From the NCBI GenBank assembly GCA_024364735.1, contig JAGFNQ010002613.1:117612-181611 (forward strand): a stretch of 64,000 nt of DNA, given 5' to 3'. A program made the position numbers and the translations under genes. This document shows positions 54,218-64,000 of the stretch, piece by piece (positions within the stretch are counted from its first letter, which is position 1; every line of letters begins with the position of its first letter). Under the pieces are notes generated by a model. The model was not told the origin of the DNA. It worked only from the letters and a program-made list of their open reading frames with translations, and ran no database searches. The DNA comes from Boesenbergia rotunda. Its lineage: Eukaryota > Streptophyta > Magnoliopsida > Zingiberales > Zingiberaceae.

Positions 54218-55174
54218 ATCTCCCCCTTTTTGATGCGTGGCAATATGTTTAAGTTAGAGATAAATAACAGCCACAATAACAATAGCAAAAGATAGCAATT
54301 GAAAACAAAACATGAGACATAGTAACCCTAAGAGGTAACCTCCCCCTTAACCTATGTCTTCTCCCCATTTTCAATTCCAATCATAATCCAAGTTAAGTTT
54401 CCACTTAACACTCAGCAAATCTTAAAAAATGTAAGACATATCAGAACCTAAGAGTTAACCTCCCCCTTAATCCATGTCTTCTCCCCATTTTTAATCATTC
54501 AAGGTTTAAGTGAGAAGAAAAACCTTAAACCATCCATTCCAAGTTAAAATTCTAACTTAAACCACCCATTCTCCCCCTTTGACACCATCAAACTGATTGC
54601 CTCAAGCAACCCAAACATAGGGCATCAAAAGTGAGAATTATGGATTTCTAAAATTTCTCACAGCAGCTGAAAAACACACGTGCCAGTCAACTGCCTACGC
54701 CATCAGTCTGAATTTTTAGCTTTTCTACCGAATTTCAGAAACTCCCAGAAAATTCCAGAAAATTCCAAAAATTGTAAAATTTTACATACATGTTTGAAAT
54801 GATATACTCTATCAGGGAAAAATATTAGTCCATATAAAATTTCAAACATGCATGACTTTTGATAAAAACTCAAAAACCTTGAAAACCACTACATTTTGTA
54901 TCACCATTTCAATCCAATTTTAAAATTTTGTAACTTTCAAAAGCATGGCAAAGTTTATAAAGCATAAAATGGTTTTCAAATATTTAAAATGTCCAACTAT
55001 GATCTTTGGGCAAAGTGTCCATTGATTAAACACTTGCCTTCCCCAAAGTTGGTCTAGTTTTCATATTTTGATACTTCTAATGGTCCAACAATGTGCCACA
55101 GGCACAAGTGAGCCAAATGTATCATCCTAATGGATCAAGCACCCTTTTTCAAAGCTAATATCTCCAAGTTCATC
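54218..55174 (-). other. Polypurine tract and 3' non-coding region of G
   Basis: ATCTCCCCCTTTTTGATG (54218-54235) gives the minus-strand polypurine tract. The next 0.94 kb matches G2 (42923-43882) and has no coding potential. Confidence 0.8.
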
Positions 55175-56284
55175 CTAAACTTTCACAAAACACATTCCAA
55201 GGCCTCTTCTTAAGGATGTAAACTCCGATTCGGGAAGAGGCTTGGTAAAGATGTCGGCTAGGTTTGACTTCAATTCGACATAGTGTAGTTCTATGTCTCC
55301 CCTTGCCACATGGTCTCTAATGAAGTGATGTTTCACTTCAATGTGTTTTGTCCTAGAATTGTGAACCGGATTTTTGGTCAAATTGATTGTACTTACATTA
55401 TCACACAAGACTTTGACCTTTGTGTAATGTAACTCATAATCTTCTAAGGTGTGCATGATCCAAAGGAGTTGGGAAACACACCCACTCATTGCCACATATT
55501 CTGCTTCCGTTGTTGATAGGGCAACGCATGGTTGTTTCATACTACTCCAACTAACTAAGGAAGACCCAAGGAATTGACACCCTCCACTAGTGCTTTTCCT
55601 ATCTACCTTACAGCCCGCATAATCAGAGTCAGTGTATCCAATTAGATCAACACTAGTGGTTCAAGGATACCAAAGTCCGACATTGAGGGTACCTTTCACA
55701 TATCTTAGGATCCTCTTAACTACAACCAAATGGGACTCTTTGGCACAAGATTGGTACCTAGCACACATATCTACCGCAAAGAGTATGTCGAGTCTACTAG
55801 CGGTTAGGTATAGGAGGCTACCAATCATGCTCCTATATTGTTTAGAGTCTACCATTTTCCCTTCAAGGTCACTATCCATTTTCACATTGGTTCCTATGGG
55901 TGTAGATGCTACCTTAGCATTTTCTAAAGCAAATTTATTTAACATTTCCTTAGCATATTTAGCTTGAAAAACATGTGTACCTTCATTAGTTTGCTTAACT
56001 TGAAGACCTAAAAAGAAGGTCAACTCTCCTACAAGACTCATTTCAAATTCATCTTCCATACACTTGATGAATTCTTGTAGGAAGTCATTATTTGTTGACC
56101 CAAAAATGATATCGTCTACATAGACTTGGGCAACAAATATGTCCTTGTCCTTAGATTTTAGGAACAATGTAGGGTCAATTGTTCCTCTCCTAAACCCCTT
56201 AGACACTAGAAATGAAGAAAGTCTTTTATACCAAGCTCGGGGAGCTTGTTTCAATCCATATAAGGCTTTTCTTAATTTGAACAC
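55175..56284 (-). pseudogene. pol: Copia G reverse transcriptase C-part and RNase H
   Basis: One frame with a single TGA near 55660. RT: FKLRKALYGLKQAPRAWYKR, then catalytic QVYVDDIIFGS, then GELTFFLGLQVKQ. RNase H: YTDSDYAGCKVDRKSTSGG, VALSTTEAEYVAMSGC, LCDNVSTINLTKN, HHFIRDHVARGDIE, LADIFTKPLPES. It ends at VKV* 0.95 kb before the LTR. The active-site residues I can place are intact. Confidence 0.92.
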
Positions 56285-58263
56285 GTGTCTTGGATAGTTA
56301 GGGTCCTCAAACCCGGGGGTTGTTCTACATAGACCTCTTCCTTAATGATCCCATTAAGGAATGCCGACTTCACATCCATTTGGTGGAGTGTAAAACCCAT
56401 GTGAGCGGCATAGGCTAGTAGAATTCTAATTGATTCTAACCTAGCTACGGGGATATAAGTCTCATCATAATCTAGTCCCTCAACTTGGTTAAACCCTCTA
56501 GCTACCAATCTAGCCTTGTTCCTAGTGATTTTACCTTGGTCATCTAGTTTGTTCCTAAAGACCCATCTTGTTGTTACAATGGTGCAATCATTGGGCCTAA
56601 GAACTAACTCCCAAACTTCACTTCTCTCAAATTGATTTAGCTCTTCTTGCATGGCTAAAACCCAATCAGCATCTCCCAATGCCTCATCAATGGTCTTGGG
56701 TTCCAATTGGGAGATTAGAGCTATTTGACTAGTTTGATCCCTAAAATAGGACCTAGTCCTTACTCCTTGACCTACATCACTCACTATTTTGTCAATAGGG
56801 TGATCGTGGTGATGTCTCAAGGGCCTAGAGGTTGTGGGTTCATTTGCTCCTTCTTCCTCATCCTTTAGGGTACTTCTTACTCCCCCTTGATCATTGCCCT
56901 CCAAATGTAGGTCTTGGATTCTTTGGGCAAGGGGTTGGACCTCTTCTATATCCTTATCAATTGAGGCTTTTCTAGGGTAGGTACTAGTTGTTTCATCAAA
57001 TTTAACATTCGAGGACTCTTCAATCACTTTTGTCCTCTTGTTGTAAACTCTATAACCCCTACTAGTCAATGAGTACCCTACTAGAATTCCTTCATCGGCT
57101 TTTGACTCAAATTTCCTTAGGTCATCTTTGGTATTTAAGATGTAGACTTTACATCCAAAGACCCTAAAATAGTGAACTTGTGGTACCCTTCCATTCCATA
57201 GTTCAAAAGGTGTTTTTCCTAGGAACCTATGTACCAAAACCCGATTTTGAATATAGCAAGCGGTGTTAACCGCTTCGGCCCAAAAATAGCTAGGAAGGGA
57301 GTATGCATTAAGCATAGTCCTAGCAGCTTCTTGTAGGGCTCGGTTTCTCCTCTCAACTACCCCATTTTGTTGAGGAGTCCTTGGGCATGAAAATTCATGC
57401 TTGTACCCATTTTCAACACAAAATTGTGTGAAACTTGCGTTTTGGAACTCCCCACCATGGTCACTCCTAATTCGGTTTATTTTGATTTGTTTTTCATTTT
57501 CTACCCTTTTACTAAATCCTATAAAGATCTCTAGGGTATCATCCTTATATTTCAAGAAATAAACCCATGTAAACCTAGAAAAATCATCTACTATGACTAG
57601 GCAATATTTACTCCCTACAAGTGAGGGAGTGCTATGGCAATCAAATAAATCTATATGCAAAAGTTCTAAAGGTAAAGAAGTAGTGGTTAAGGTTTTACCT
57701 TTGTGTGATGCTTTTGATTGCTTACCATCTTGACATGCATCACACAACTTGGTCTTCTCGTACTTGATCATTGGTAGCCCCTTCACCAACTCTTCCTTGG
57801 CCACTCTTGCAATGCTTCTCATGTTGACATGTCCAAGTCTCCGGTGCCACAACCATCCTTCTTCTTCTTTGGACATGAAACACTTAGCAACATTGTTAGT
57901 AGCATAAGTAAGATCAAGATAATATAAATTTGCCTCTCTAAACCCTTCTAATATGATAGTATTTGATTCATTATGCCTTATTATACATTTCCTAGCACGA
58001 AATTCAACTCTAAAATCAGCATCACACAATTGACTCACATTTAATAAATTGAATTTCATATCTTTGATTAGAAGTACCTTATGTATAGAAATGGTGGAAG
58101 ATACCTCAATTGTGCCCCTACCAATGATTTTCAACTTTCCACTATTCCCAAAGGAGACCGTCCCTTCTCTTAAGTAGCTAATGGTGGTGAATTTGCTCAC
58201 ATCCCCGGTCATGTGTCTTGAGCATCCACTATCTACTATCCACATAGTTGAGGCCTCCTTCAC
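56272..58263 (-). CDS. pol: Copia G protease, integrase and N-terminal RT
   Basis: 663 codons. Protease WIVDSGCSRHM (DSG at 11-13). Pre-integrase zinc finger WHRRLGHVNMRS with CDACQDGKQ. Integrase triad in LLHIDLFD, IRSDHGGEF and NGVVERRNR; the usual FGP after the first Asp reads FDC, an unusual change. RT begins VWELVLRPNDCTIVTTRWVF and has HQMDVKSAFLNG. The frame is lost after EQPPG by a one-base deletion near 56308 and RT resumes in the next ORF. Ahead of it, 58264-58376 links to gag. Confidence 0.94.
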   Translation of the reverse strand: MKEASTMWIVDSGCSRHMTGDVSKFTTISYLREGTVSFGNSGKLKIIGRGTIEVSSTISIHKVLLIKDMKFNLLNVSQLCDADFRVEFRARKCIIRHNESNTIILEGFREANLYYLDLTYATNNVAKCFMSKEEEGWLWHRRLGHVNMRSIARVAKEELVKGLPMIKYEKTKLCDACQDGKQSKASHKGKTLTTTSLPLELLHIDLFDCHSTPSLVGSKYCLVIVDDFSRFTWVYFLKYKDDTLEIFIGFSKRVENEKQIKINRIRSDHGGEFQNASFTQFCVENGYKHEFSCPRTPQQNGVVERRNRALQEAARTMLNAYSLPSYFWAEAVNTACYIQNRVLVHRFLGKTPFELWNGRVPQVHYFRVFGCKVYILNTKDDLRKFESKADEGILVGYSLTSRGYRVYNKRTKVIEESSNVKFDETTSTYPRKASIDKDIEEVQPLAQRIQDLHLEGNDQGGVRSTLKDEEEGANEPTTSRPLRHHHDHPIDKIVSDVGQGVRTRSYFRDQTSQIALISQLEPKTIDEALGDADWVLAMQEELNQFERSEVWELVLRPNDCTIVTTRWVFRNKLDDQGKITRNKARLVARGFNQVEGLDYDETYIPVARLESIRILLAYAAHMGFTLHQMDVKSAFLNGIIKEEVYVEQPPGLRTLTIQDTCSN

Positions 58264-58376
58264 CTTTACCTAAACAACATGGAAAACATACTCTTTTGGT
58301 ACCCATATCTTTGATCCATAAGCATCATTTAGAAATCTCTTAGGTACCCATGCCTTCTTTGTGGTTCCCCTAGCCC

Positions 58377-59926
58377 CTAGTCTCCTAGATGCACCAATCC
58401 TACCGGTAAGTGAGACAAAGGCACTTCCTTTGTCTTAGGCCTATAACCCAACCCGGCCTTGTTATACACAGCCCTTTGACTGTTGATGATCATGTCCAGG
58501 TTACTAGACCCTACTTGGAATTTCCTAAGGGCCTTTGTGAGGTCATCTACTTGTTTCCTTAGTTCCCTATTTTCAGTTTCAAGATGTAAAGCATGTGAAG
58601 AAGTAGAACTAGCATGCAATTCTTTAAGTTTGGTGGATTCTACTCTAAGCATGGCAATTTCTTCTTTTAGATCCTTAATTTTACTTCTAGCCTTAGCTAA
58701 GTCCATGTTAGTGCTAGAAATTATCTTTACTAAAGTAGAGGAGGGTAAGTGGTATACCTCACTTACCGAAGCTTCTGACTCTGATGATGAAGTGGAGGAG
58801 CTCTCATCTTCACTACTTGAGCTTCGTTCATCATCTGATGAATCTGAGTGGTCTTGTGCCATAAGAGCAAAGTGGGAGACTTGCTCTTCTTCTTCCTCTG
58901 AGGATGATGGATCATCCCATGTCGCCTTTAGGTTGGTGGCACCCTTCTCCTTTCCTTTTGACTTCTTCTTGTCCCCTTTCTTCTTCTCTTCCTTCTTGTC
59001 ATCTCTTTTCTTCAATTGGGGGTACTCGTTCTTCATGTGTCCCTCTTGGTGGCAGTTATAACATATGATGTCTTTGGTCTTACCCTTACCTTTGGACCCT
59101 TTCCTAGCATAGGACTTGTTAGATAAACTTTTAAAAGCTCTACGAAATTTTCTTACCATGAACTCCTCTTGATCGCTATCCAAGGAGGCACTGGATTCTT
59201 CTGAGTCTGATGATGAGGAGTAGATCACCTTCTTCTTCTCCTTCCTTTTCTTCTTCTCCTTTTCTGCAACAAAGGAAATACCCTTCTCTTTGGCCGAGAC
59301 ATTAGCTTGCTCGTGTAGCTTAAATTCACAGAAAAGATCGTCTAATTTAACAATTAACAAATCCCTCGATACATTGTATGCATCAACCATGGATGCCCAC
59401 AAGGTGGTTCTCGGGAAAGCTTGTAAAACATACTTGATGATGTCCCGGTTCTCGATCTTCTCTCCAATCACATGGAGCTCATTTATCACCTCCTTTACCC
59501 TTCCATGTGGCTGGCTGATGGTCTCATTGCTCTTCATGGATAGGGATTGTAGTTGGGCCACTAGTAAGTCCTTCTTGGCTCTTCTGGACTCATTTGACCC
59601 CTCGTTCAATTCCACCAACTTGTCCCACAGTTCCTTAGCGCTCTTGAATGGCCCCACCTTGTTCAGTTGCTCCTTCGAGAGCCCGCACTGCAGTGTGGTG
59701 GTGGCCTTGGCATTGGATTACGCCCTCTTCATCACCTCCTTTGACCAAGATCTCATCGGTGTTGGTTCTCCTCTTTCATCGACGGGCGCCTCGAAGCCAT
59801 CTGCAACACTGATCCAGTTTTCAATATCATTCATAAGATAGTATTGTATCCTACCTTTCCAGTACGCGAAGTCGATCCCGTCGAAGAAAGGTGGTGTGCG
59901 GTGGAGTATCCCTCTTGAAACGCCAT
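58377..59926 (-). pseudogene. gag: Copia G gag with coiled-coil tail
   Basis: The ATG at 59926 fits the start of the SIRE-B gag (MAFQEGYSTA against MAIQEGFSTA). A frameshift near 59900 and a TAA at 59718-59720 break the first 70 residues. From 59657 on, 426 codons are open: GPFKSAKELWDKLVELNEG, NRDIIKYVLQAFPRTTLWA, Lys-rich and Ser/Asp-rich stretches, zinc knuckle CYNCHQEGHMKNEY (Tyr for the last Cys, as in SIRE-B), acidic SSSEEEEEQ, then a coiled coil (DLAKARSKIKDLKEEIAMLR). Very close in layout to B although the DNA differs. Confidence 0.9.
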
Positions 59927-59969
59927 TGAATTTGCTCTGATTGACGGTTAGTTCTTCCGAAACGTACCG

Positions 59970-59981
59970 GCTCTGATACCA
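59970..59981 (-). other. Primer binding site of copia G
   Basis: GCTCTGATACCA on the plus strand, complement of TGGTATCAGAGC, two bases from the 5' LTR. Confidence 0.92.
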
Positions 59982-59983
59982 AC

Positions 59984-60895
59984 TGAAGGATCGTCTAGGC
60001 GTGCTAAAGGGGGGTGAATAGCACTTTTTCTTCTTGGATCTCTACAAATTTGTTAGCGCATCGGAAATAATATGCAAATGAAAACAATTACAATGCTAAC
60101 ACTTATCGTTTACTTGGTATCCACCCAGATGGGTGACTAGTCCAAGGATCCACGCCACGAGCACCACTTTGCACTATCGGAAACTCTCCTTGAGGTGGAG
60201 AAACCTTTACAATCGATCTTCCTCTTTTCAGAATACAGTAGAATACACAAGAAGAAATGGAAAACGCTCTTCAGACGAGCAGCACTTCGACACTGTACGG
60301 AACCGTACCGTGCTCGTGCAAAAAGGTGCTCCTTTTATAGGTGAACAGGACAACTCGCAGTCTGTCCAGCCCCGCACCAATCGACTGCCCCAAGGGCAGT
60401 CGACTGGTATACCATTAATTGCTAGCCAACGGCTAGTTTTCGGGGTATACCAGTCGACTGCCCCAAGGGCAGTCGACTGGTCCAAGGCCGAAAACTCTCT
60501 GTGAGTTTTGGCAGTCGACTGCCCTGCCTCTCAGCTCAGCTCCAGCCACTCCGGTCCTTCTCCTTCGCGTATGCCTTCAGGTCTGCTCCCTTGGCTTGAC
60601 TCTTGAAGTCCTCTTCCTCTGACTATCGTCCCTCGGATGCGCACGCAAGCCTTCCCTTGGCTTGCCTCCATGCCACCCTTCACGTGTGCCCTTGAATTCC
60701 ACTTCCTGGCTTGCCCTTGGAGCTCTCCTCCCTCGGCTCTCGTCCCTCGGATATATCCAACATGTGTGATTCTCCAAGTCCTGCAAACTCAATCACACAC
60801 ATCAAATATAACATAACACTCTAACCTTAAACATATTCAACCACACACATCAAAACCATGATCTTCCAATCACTTAAGGGTCGATTGCCTTAACA
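59984..60895 (-). repeat. 5' LTR of copia G
   Basis: Same termini as the 3' LTR. On the minus strand the palindromes (60376-60481) lie about 40-150 bases upstream of the TATA box (60331-60339), and the C-rich TATTCACCCCCCTTTAGC motif (60003-60020) lies near the LTR end. Confidence 0.93.
60331..60481 (-). promoter_or_regulatory. TATA box and AGTCGACT hairpin dyads of copia G
   Basis: TATAAAAGG on the minus strand (60331-60339). Upstream, ACCAGTCGACTGCCC-CAA-GGGCAGTCGACTGGT is a perfect 15+3+15 inverted repeat (60449-60481). A second copy with one mismatch lies at 60376-60408. A 14 bp palindrome GGCAGTCGACTGCC lies further upstream (60511-60524). Each arm also contains the self-complementary CAGTCGACTG. 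Confidence 0.7.
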
Positions 60896-61588
60896 TTCCC
60901 TTTACCTTTTATTGATCAGATGCTTGAAAGACTGGCAGGGAAGTCCCATTATTATTTTTTGGATGGTTATTCAGGCTACTTCTAGATTTGTATAGATCCA
61001 GAGGACCAAGAGAAGACTACCTTCACCTGCCCCTTTGGCACTTTTGTCTACAGACAGATGCCTTTTGAACTCTGCAACACACCAGGTACATTTCAGAGAT
61101 ACATGGTAAGTATATTTGGTGAGTTGATAGAGCATTGTATGGAGGTATTTATGGATGACTTTTCAGTTTTTGGCACGTCTTTTGATTCATGCTTAGAAAA
61201 TTTGTCTAGGGTTTTACACCGTTGCATTGAGACTAACCTTGTGCTAAATTTTAAAAAATATCAATTCATGGTGGAGCATGGTATTGTACTTGGACACATA
61301 GTTTCTAGGAGAGGTATAGAGGTAGATCCTGCAAAAATAAGTGTTATTTCTTCTTTATCTTATCCCGTATGCGTACGGGACGTTCGTGCTTTCCTTGGAC
61401 ATGCAGGTTTCTACTGCAGGTTTATTAGAGACTTTAGCGATATTGCTCGGCCCTTGACAAAACTTTTGCAGAAAGATGTTGAATTTTGCTTTGATGATAA
61501 GTGCAAAGAACTTTTCATAGACTCAGGGAGGCTCTTACCTCTGCCCCTATTATTAAATCACCTGATTGGAATTTGCCATTTGAATTAA
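60896..61588 (+). pseudogene. pol: H reverse transcriptase, continuation after copia G
   Basis: Starts with the TTCCC duplication and reads PFIDQMLERLAGKSHYYFLD, a TAG near 60984 where Gln is expected, then FTCPFGTFVYRQMPFELCNT, the catalytic VFMDDFSVFG, and FLGHAGFYCRFIRDFSDIAR. A frameshift near 61510-61525 moves the frame to the RNase H ORF. Together with 52754-53307 this would form the RT of H, now split by 7.6 kb. Confidence 0.92.
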
Positions 61589-63311
61589 TGTGTGATGCCT
61601 CTAATTTTGCAGTGGGAGCTGTTCTAGCACAGAGGGTGGAGGGAGCACCGCATGTCATATGTTATACCTCCAAGACCCTAGATGCCGCCCAAGCAAATTA
61701 CACTACCACTGAGAAGGAGCTTCTTGCCATAGTTTTTGCTTTAGACCGTTTCAGATCTTACTTATTGTGCTCACATGTTATTATTTTTTCTGATCATGCA
61801 GCTCTAAAATACTTGTTGAAAAAGCCTGATGCTAAACCTAGACTGATCAGATGGATGCTCCTGCTCCAAGAATTTGACCTGGAGATCAGAGATAGAAGTG
61901 GCAAAGAAAACCTAGTTGCAGATCACCTAAGCAGAATTGAAGGAGATGCATCTTCTATCACCATTGACGATGATTTTAGATATGAGCACCTTCTTGCAGT
62001 ACATGGTGAGATACCTTGGTATGCAGACCTAGTTAATTTCTTAGTTGCACATGTTTTCCCTACACACTTTTCTAAAGCTCAAAAAGATAAACTTAAAAGT
62101 GATACAAAATTCTATGTATGGGATGATCCTTATTTATGGAAATTTTGTAATGATCAAATAATTAGGAGATGTATACCAGACCATGAGTTTATTTCTGTAC
62201 TTACATTTTGTCATTCATCAGCTTGTGGGGGGCATTTTGGACCCCAAAGAACTGCTAGGAAGGTGTTAGAGTGTGGATTGTATTGGCCCACCCTATTTCA
62301 TGATTCATATGTATTTTATAAAAATTGTGATAGATGTCAGCGAACTGGAAACATAGGAGCGAGAAATGAGATGCCCCAAAACACTATACTTTTCTGTGAG
62401 ATTTTTGATGTTTGGGGAATAGATTTTATGGGACCTTTTCCTGCATCTTATGGTTATTTGTACATTTTACTTGCTGTGGATTATGTTTCAAAATGGGTGG
62501 AGACCATTCCCTCCAAGACTGACGATTCTTCTGTTGTTGTTAGTTTTGTTAGGTCACATATTTTCTGCAGGTTTGGAATTCCAAGGGCAATAATAAGTGA
62601 CCAAGGATCTCATTTTTGCAATAAACACATGAAGGCCTTGCTAAATAAATATGGGGTTGCACATAAAGTTTTTACATCCTATCACCCCTAAACAAATGGA
62701 TAGGCTGAAATTTCTAACAGAGAGATCAAATCAATTCTGGAAAAACTGTTGGGCCCACTAGACAAGATTGGAGCAAAAGACTAGATGATGCACTTTGGGC
62801 CTATAGAACAGCATTCAAGACTCCGATTGGCATGTCCCCCTACCGCTTAGTCTATGGTAAAGCTTGTCATCTCCCCGTGGAAATAGAGCACAAGGCATAT
62901 TGGGCAGTAAAGGCATGTAATTTCGATGCTACCAAAGGGGGAGAAGAAAGAAAATTGCAACTTCAAGAGCTTGAGGAGATTAGGCTAGAAGCATTCGAAA
63001 ATTCAAGGATCTATAAGGAAAAGACCAAAAACTTCCATGACAAGCACATCTTGAAGAAAGACTTCCAAATTGGTGACAAGGTATTATTGTACAAATCTAG
63101 GCTCAAATTGATAAGAGGTAAGTTAAGGTCAAGGTGGGATGGTCCATTTATTGTAACTAACGTTTTTTCCTATGGAGTTGTAGAAATTAAAGATGAATCT
63201 AACGGTTTTGTTTGGAAAGTCAATGGCCACCGGCTAAAAAAGTACTTTGAAGAATTAAAGGAGCTAAAGGTGGATGGTTTGGACATCAAAGACGCTATCT
63301 ACCCAAATTAA
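61501..63311 (+). pseudogene. pol: H RNase H and integrase
   Basis: RNase H: LMCDASNFAVGAVLAQR, TTEKELLAIVFALDRFRSYL, FSDHAALKYLL. Integrase zinc finger FCHSSACGGHFG...CDRCQRTG; core VWGIDFMGPFP, IISDQGSHFCNK. At 62689-62703 two stops (TAA, TAG) replace Gln codons in the usual HPQTNGQAE, and a frameshift follows near 62770. The last ORF (62832-63311) has MSPYRLVYGKACHLPVEIEH and the GPF/Y-type C-terminus GDKVLLYKSRLKL...RSRWDGPFIVTNV. It ends 0.7 kb before the window edge. Confidence 0.92.
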
Positions 63312-64000
63312 GGGGAGTTTACTTTTCTTGCACCAACATTTCATTGTATATATCATTTTCATATTTTTAGAAGTAAATGTTTCTTTTTGAAGTGAATTGT
63401 TGATAATAAATCCTTAGGTAGAATAGAATGAATAAATAGACATTGTAAATACCATGTTATTTCTTTTGGCAATTTTTCTTAATGAGTCGGAATAAATGTA
63501 TCCCTCTAGGTTGTCTTCATATCATTTTAGAGTCTCTTGAAAATAAATTAAATTTGGTTGTTAAAGACTTAAGGTTTGAGCTAATGGATGAATTCTTGGA
63601 TGCTTGAGTACTACTTGGTTTTCGATTCTAAAGTGATGACTTGAGATGAATTATTTGTACCTAGTGAGAATTAGCCTTATTTTTATGACACACATATGTG
63701 ATTGTACTCTAGAACTTGCTTAGGTTCTTTCAAATCCATATTTCTATGATTGGATCACATCTATATAGGTTAATCAATTTGTTTCTCCTTTCCATATCAA
63801 TTTTTGGCAATAATCAAGTTTATTCTATTTTCCTTTCCATACTTCCTACTCTTAACCATACTTTTCCATGGACTTGTTTGTTTGGGATGTTTCTTGATGT
63901 TACTTTGCCCGAGATGGACAAAAGATCAAGTGTGGGGGAGGTGGCTAGTGCTTTGAAATTATTTGGTATCAAAGATGCATTTCAAGCAAATTGAATTGAG
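63312..64000 (+). other. H sequence after pol; polypurine-like site, no 3' LTR
   Basis: Non-coding by eye. TCAAGTGTGGGGGAGG (63928-63943) resembles the purine-rich site placed before the 3' LTR in Athila/Tat elements, but the LTR start seen at 44359 does not follow. A 92 codon open frame (63716-63994) is not similar to an envelope-like protein that I can recognise. Confidence 0.45.

Larger units (their letters stand above)
53308..60895 (-). mobile_element. Complete SIRE-like copia element G
   Basis: 7.6 kb on the minus strand with 0.91 kb LTRs (53308-54217 and 59984-60895), primer binding site, long gag, pol and polypurine tract. The five bases on either side (53303-53307 and 60896-60900) are both TTCCC, a clean target site duplication. 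It sits in the RT of H. Damage is light: a stop and frameshift in the gag N-terminus, one frameshift in RT and one stop before RNase H. Confidence 0.95.
44359..64000 (+). mobile_element. Athila/Tat-like gypsy element H, nested host, 3' end outside
   Basis: 5' LTR (44359-46867), tRNA-Asp primer binding site, gag, protease, RT, RNase H and integrase lie on the plus strand. It is interrupted by LTR fragments (47890-49582), by an assembly gap with a duplicated flank (52241-52753), and by the complete copia G (53308-60895). The 3' LTR start (TGATAAGTGTCA) is not seen before the window ends. Multiple stops and frameshifts make it inactive. Confidence 0.9.

Noticed and set aside
63716..63994. Envelope-like ORF of Athila
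   Set aside because: 92 codons with no signal peptide, transmembrane segment or recognisable motif in a convincing position; the window ends too soon.

Overview
The window is a stretch of plant nuclear DNA made almost wholly of retrotransposons, and I see no intact host gene. The evidence is Ty1/copia and Ty3/gypsy polyproteins, primer binding sites complementary to plant initiator tRNA-Met (TGGTATCAGAGC) or tRNA-Asp, and an L1-type LINE carrying a C-terminal RNase H. An angiosperm with a large repeat-rich genome is certain enough; a monocot is plausible but cannot be decided here. Two runs of N (31931-32007 and 52647-52656) show an assembled scaffold, and both sit at suspicious junctions.

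Layout from left to right. 1-3070: weak repeat remnants (a SIRE-like LTR piece, then a probable chromovirus LTR piece). 3071-12113: copia element A, with 1.7-1.8 kb LTRs (Angela-like size) and nearly complete gag-pol. 12114-12981: unassigned. 12982-17940: 5' half of a SIRE-like copia (B: LTR plus gag, no pol), followed by a separate gene-like unit with its own TATA box and a short intron. 17942-21467: remnant of a Tekay/Del-like gypsy (E). 21468-27910: a second Tekay-like element on the minus strand (F), with 3.8 kb LTRs and a mostly deleted interior. 27912-34816: LINE on the minus strand, split by the first gap. 34817-37502: 5' end of a copia related to A (D, minus). 37503-37793: fragment of an Athila-type protease. 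From 37794 on there is a nested stack: copia C is interrupted by a SIRE-like copia G2 (41994), G2 by an Athila-like gypsy H (44359), and H by a complete SIRE-like copia G (53308-60895) with a TTCCC target site duplication.

The elements are mainly dead. Copia C and gypsy E have lost their frame only through premature stops that look like C-to-T changes, chiefly CAG to TAG. Copia A, SIRE-B, H and G also carry single-base frameshifts. G and the LINE are the least damaged. Features not explained by coding content are: paired RNA stem-loops in the leader of A; arrays of short palindromic dyads in LTR promoters of several unrelated families, often with a three-base spacer; swapped central cassettes in the LTRs of the A/D family; a repeated VGDCTEPQG peptide in H; and the gene-like unit at 17.0-17.9 kb.

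All family and lineage names come from reading motifs by eye. Percent identities, ages and database matches were not computed.
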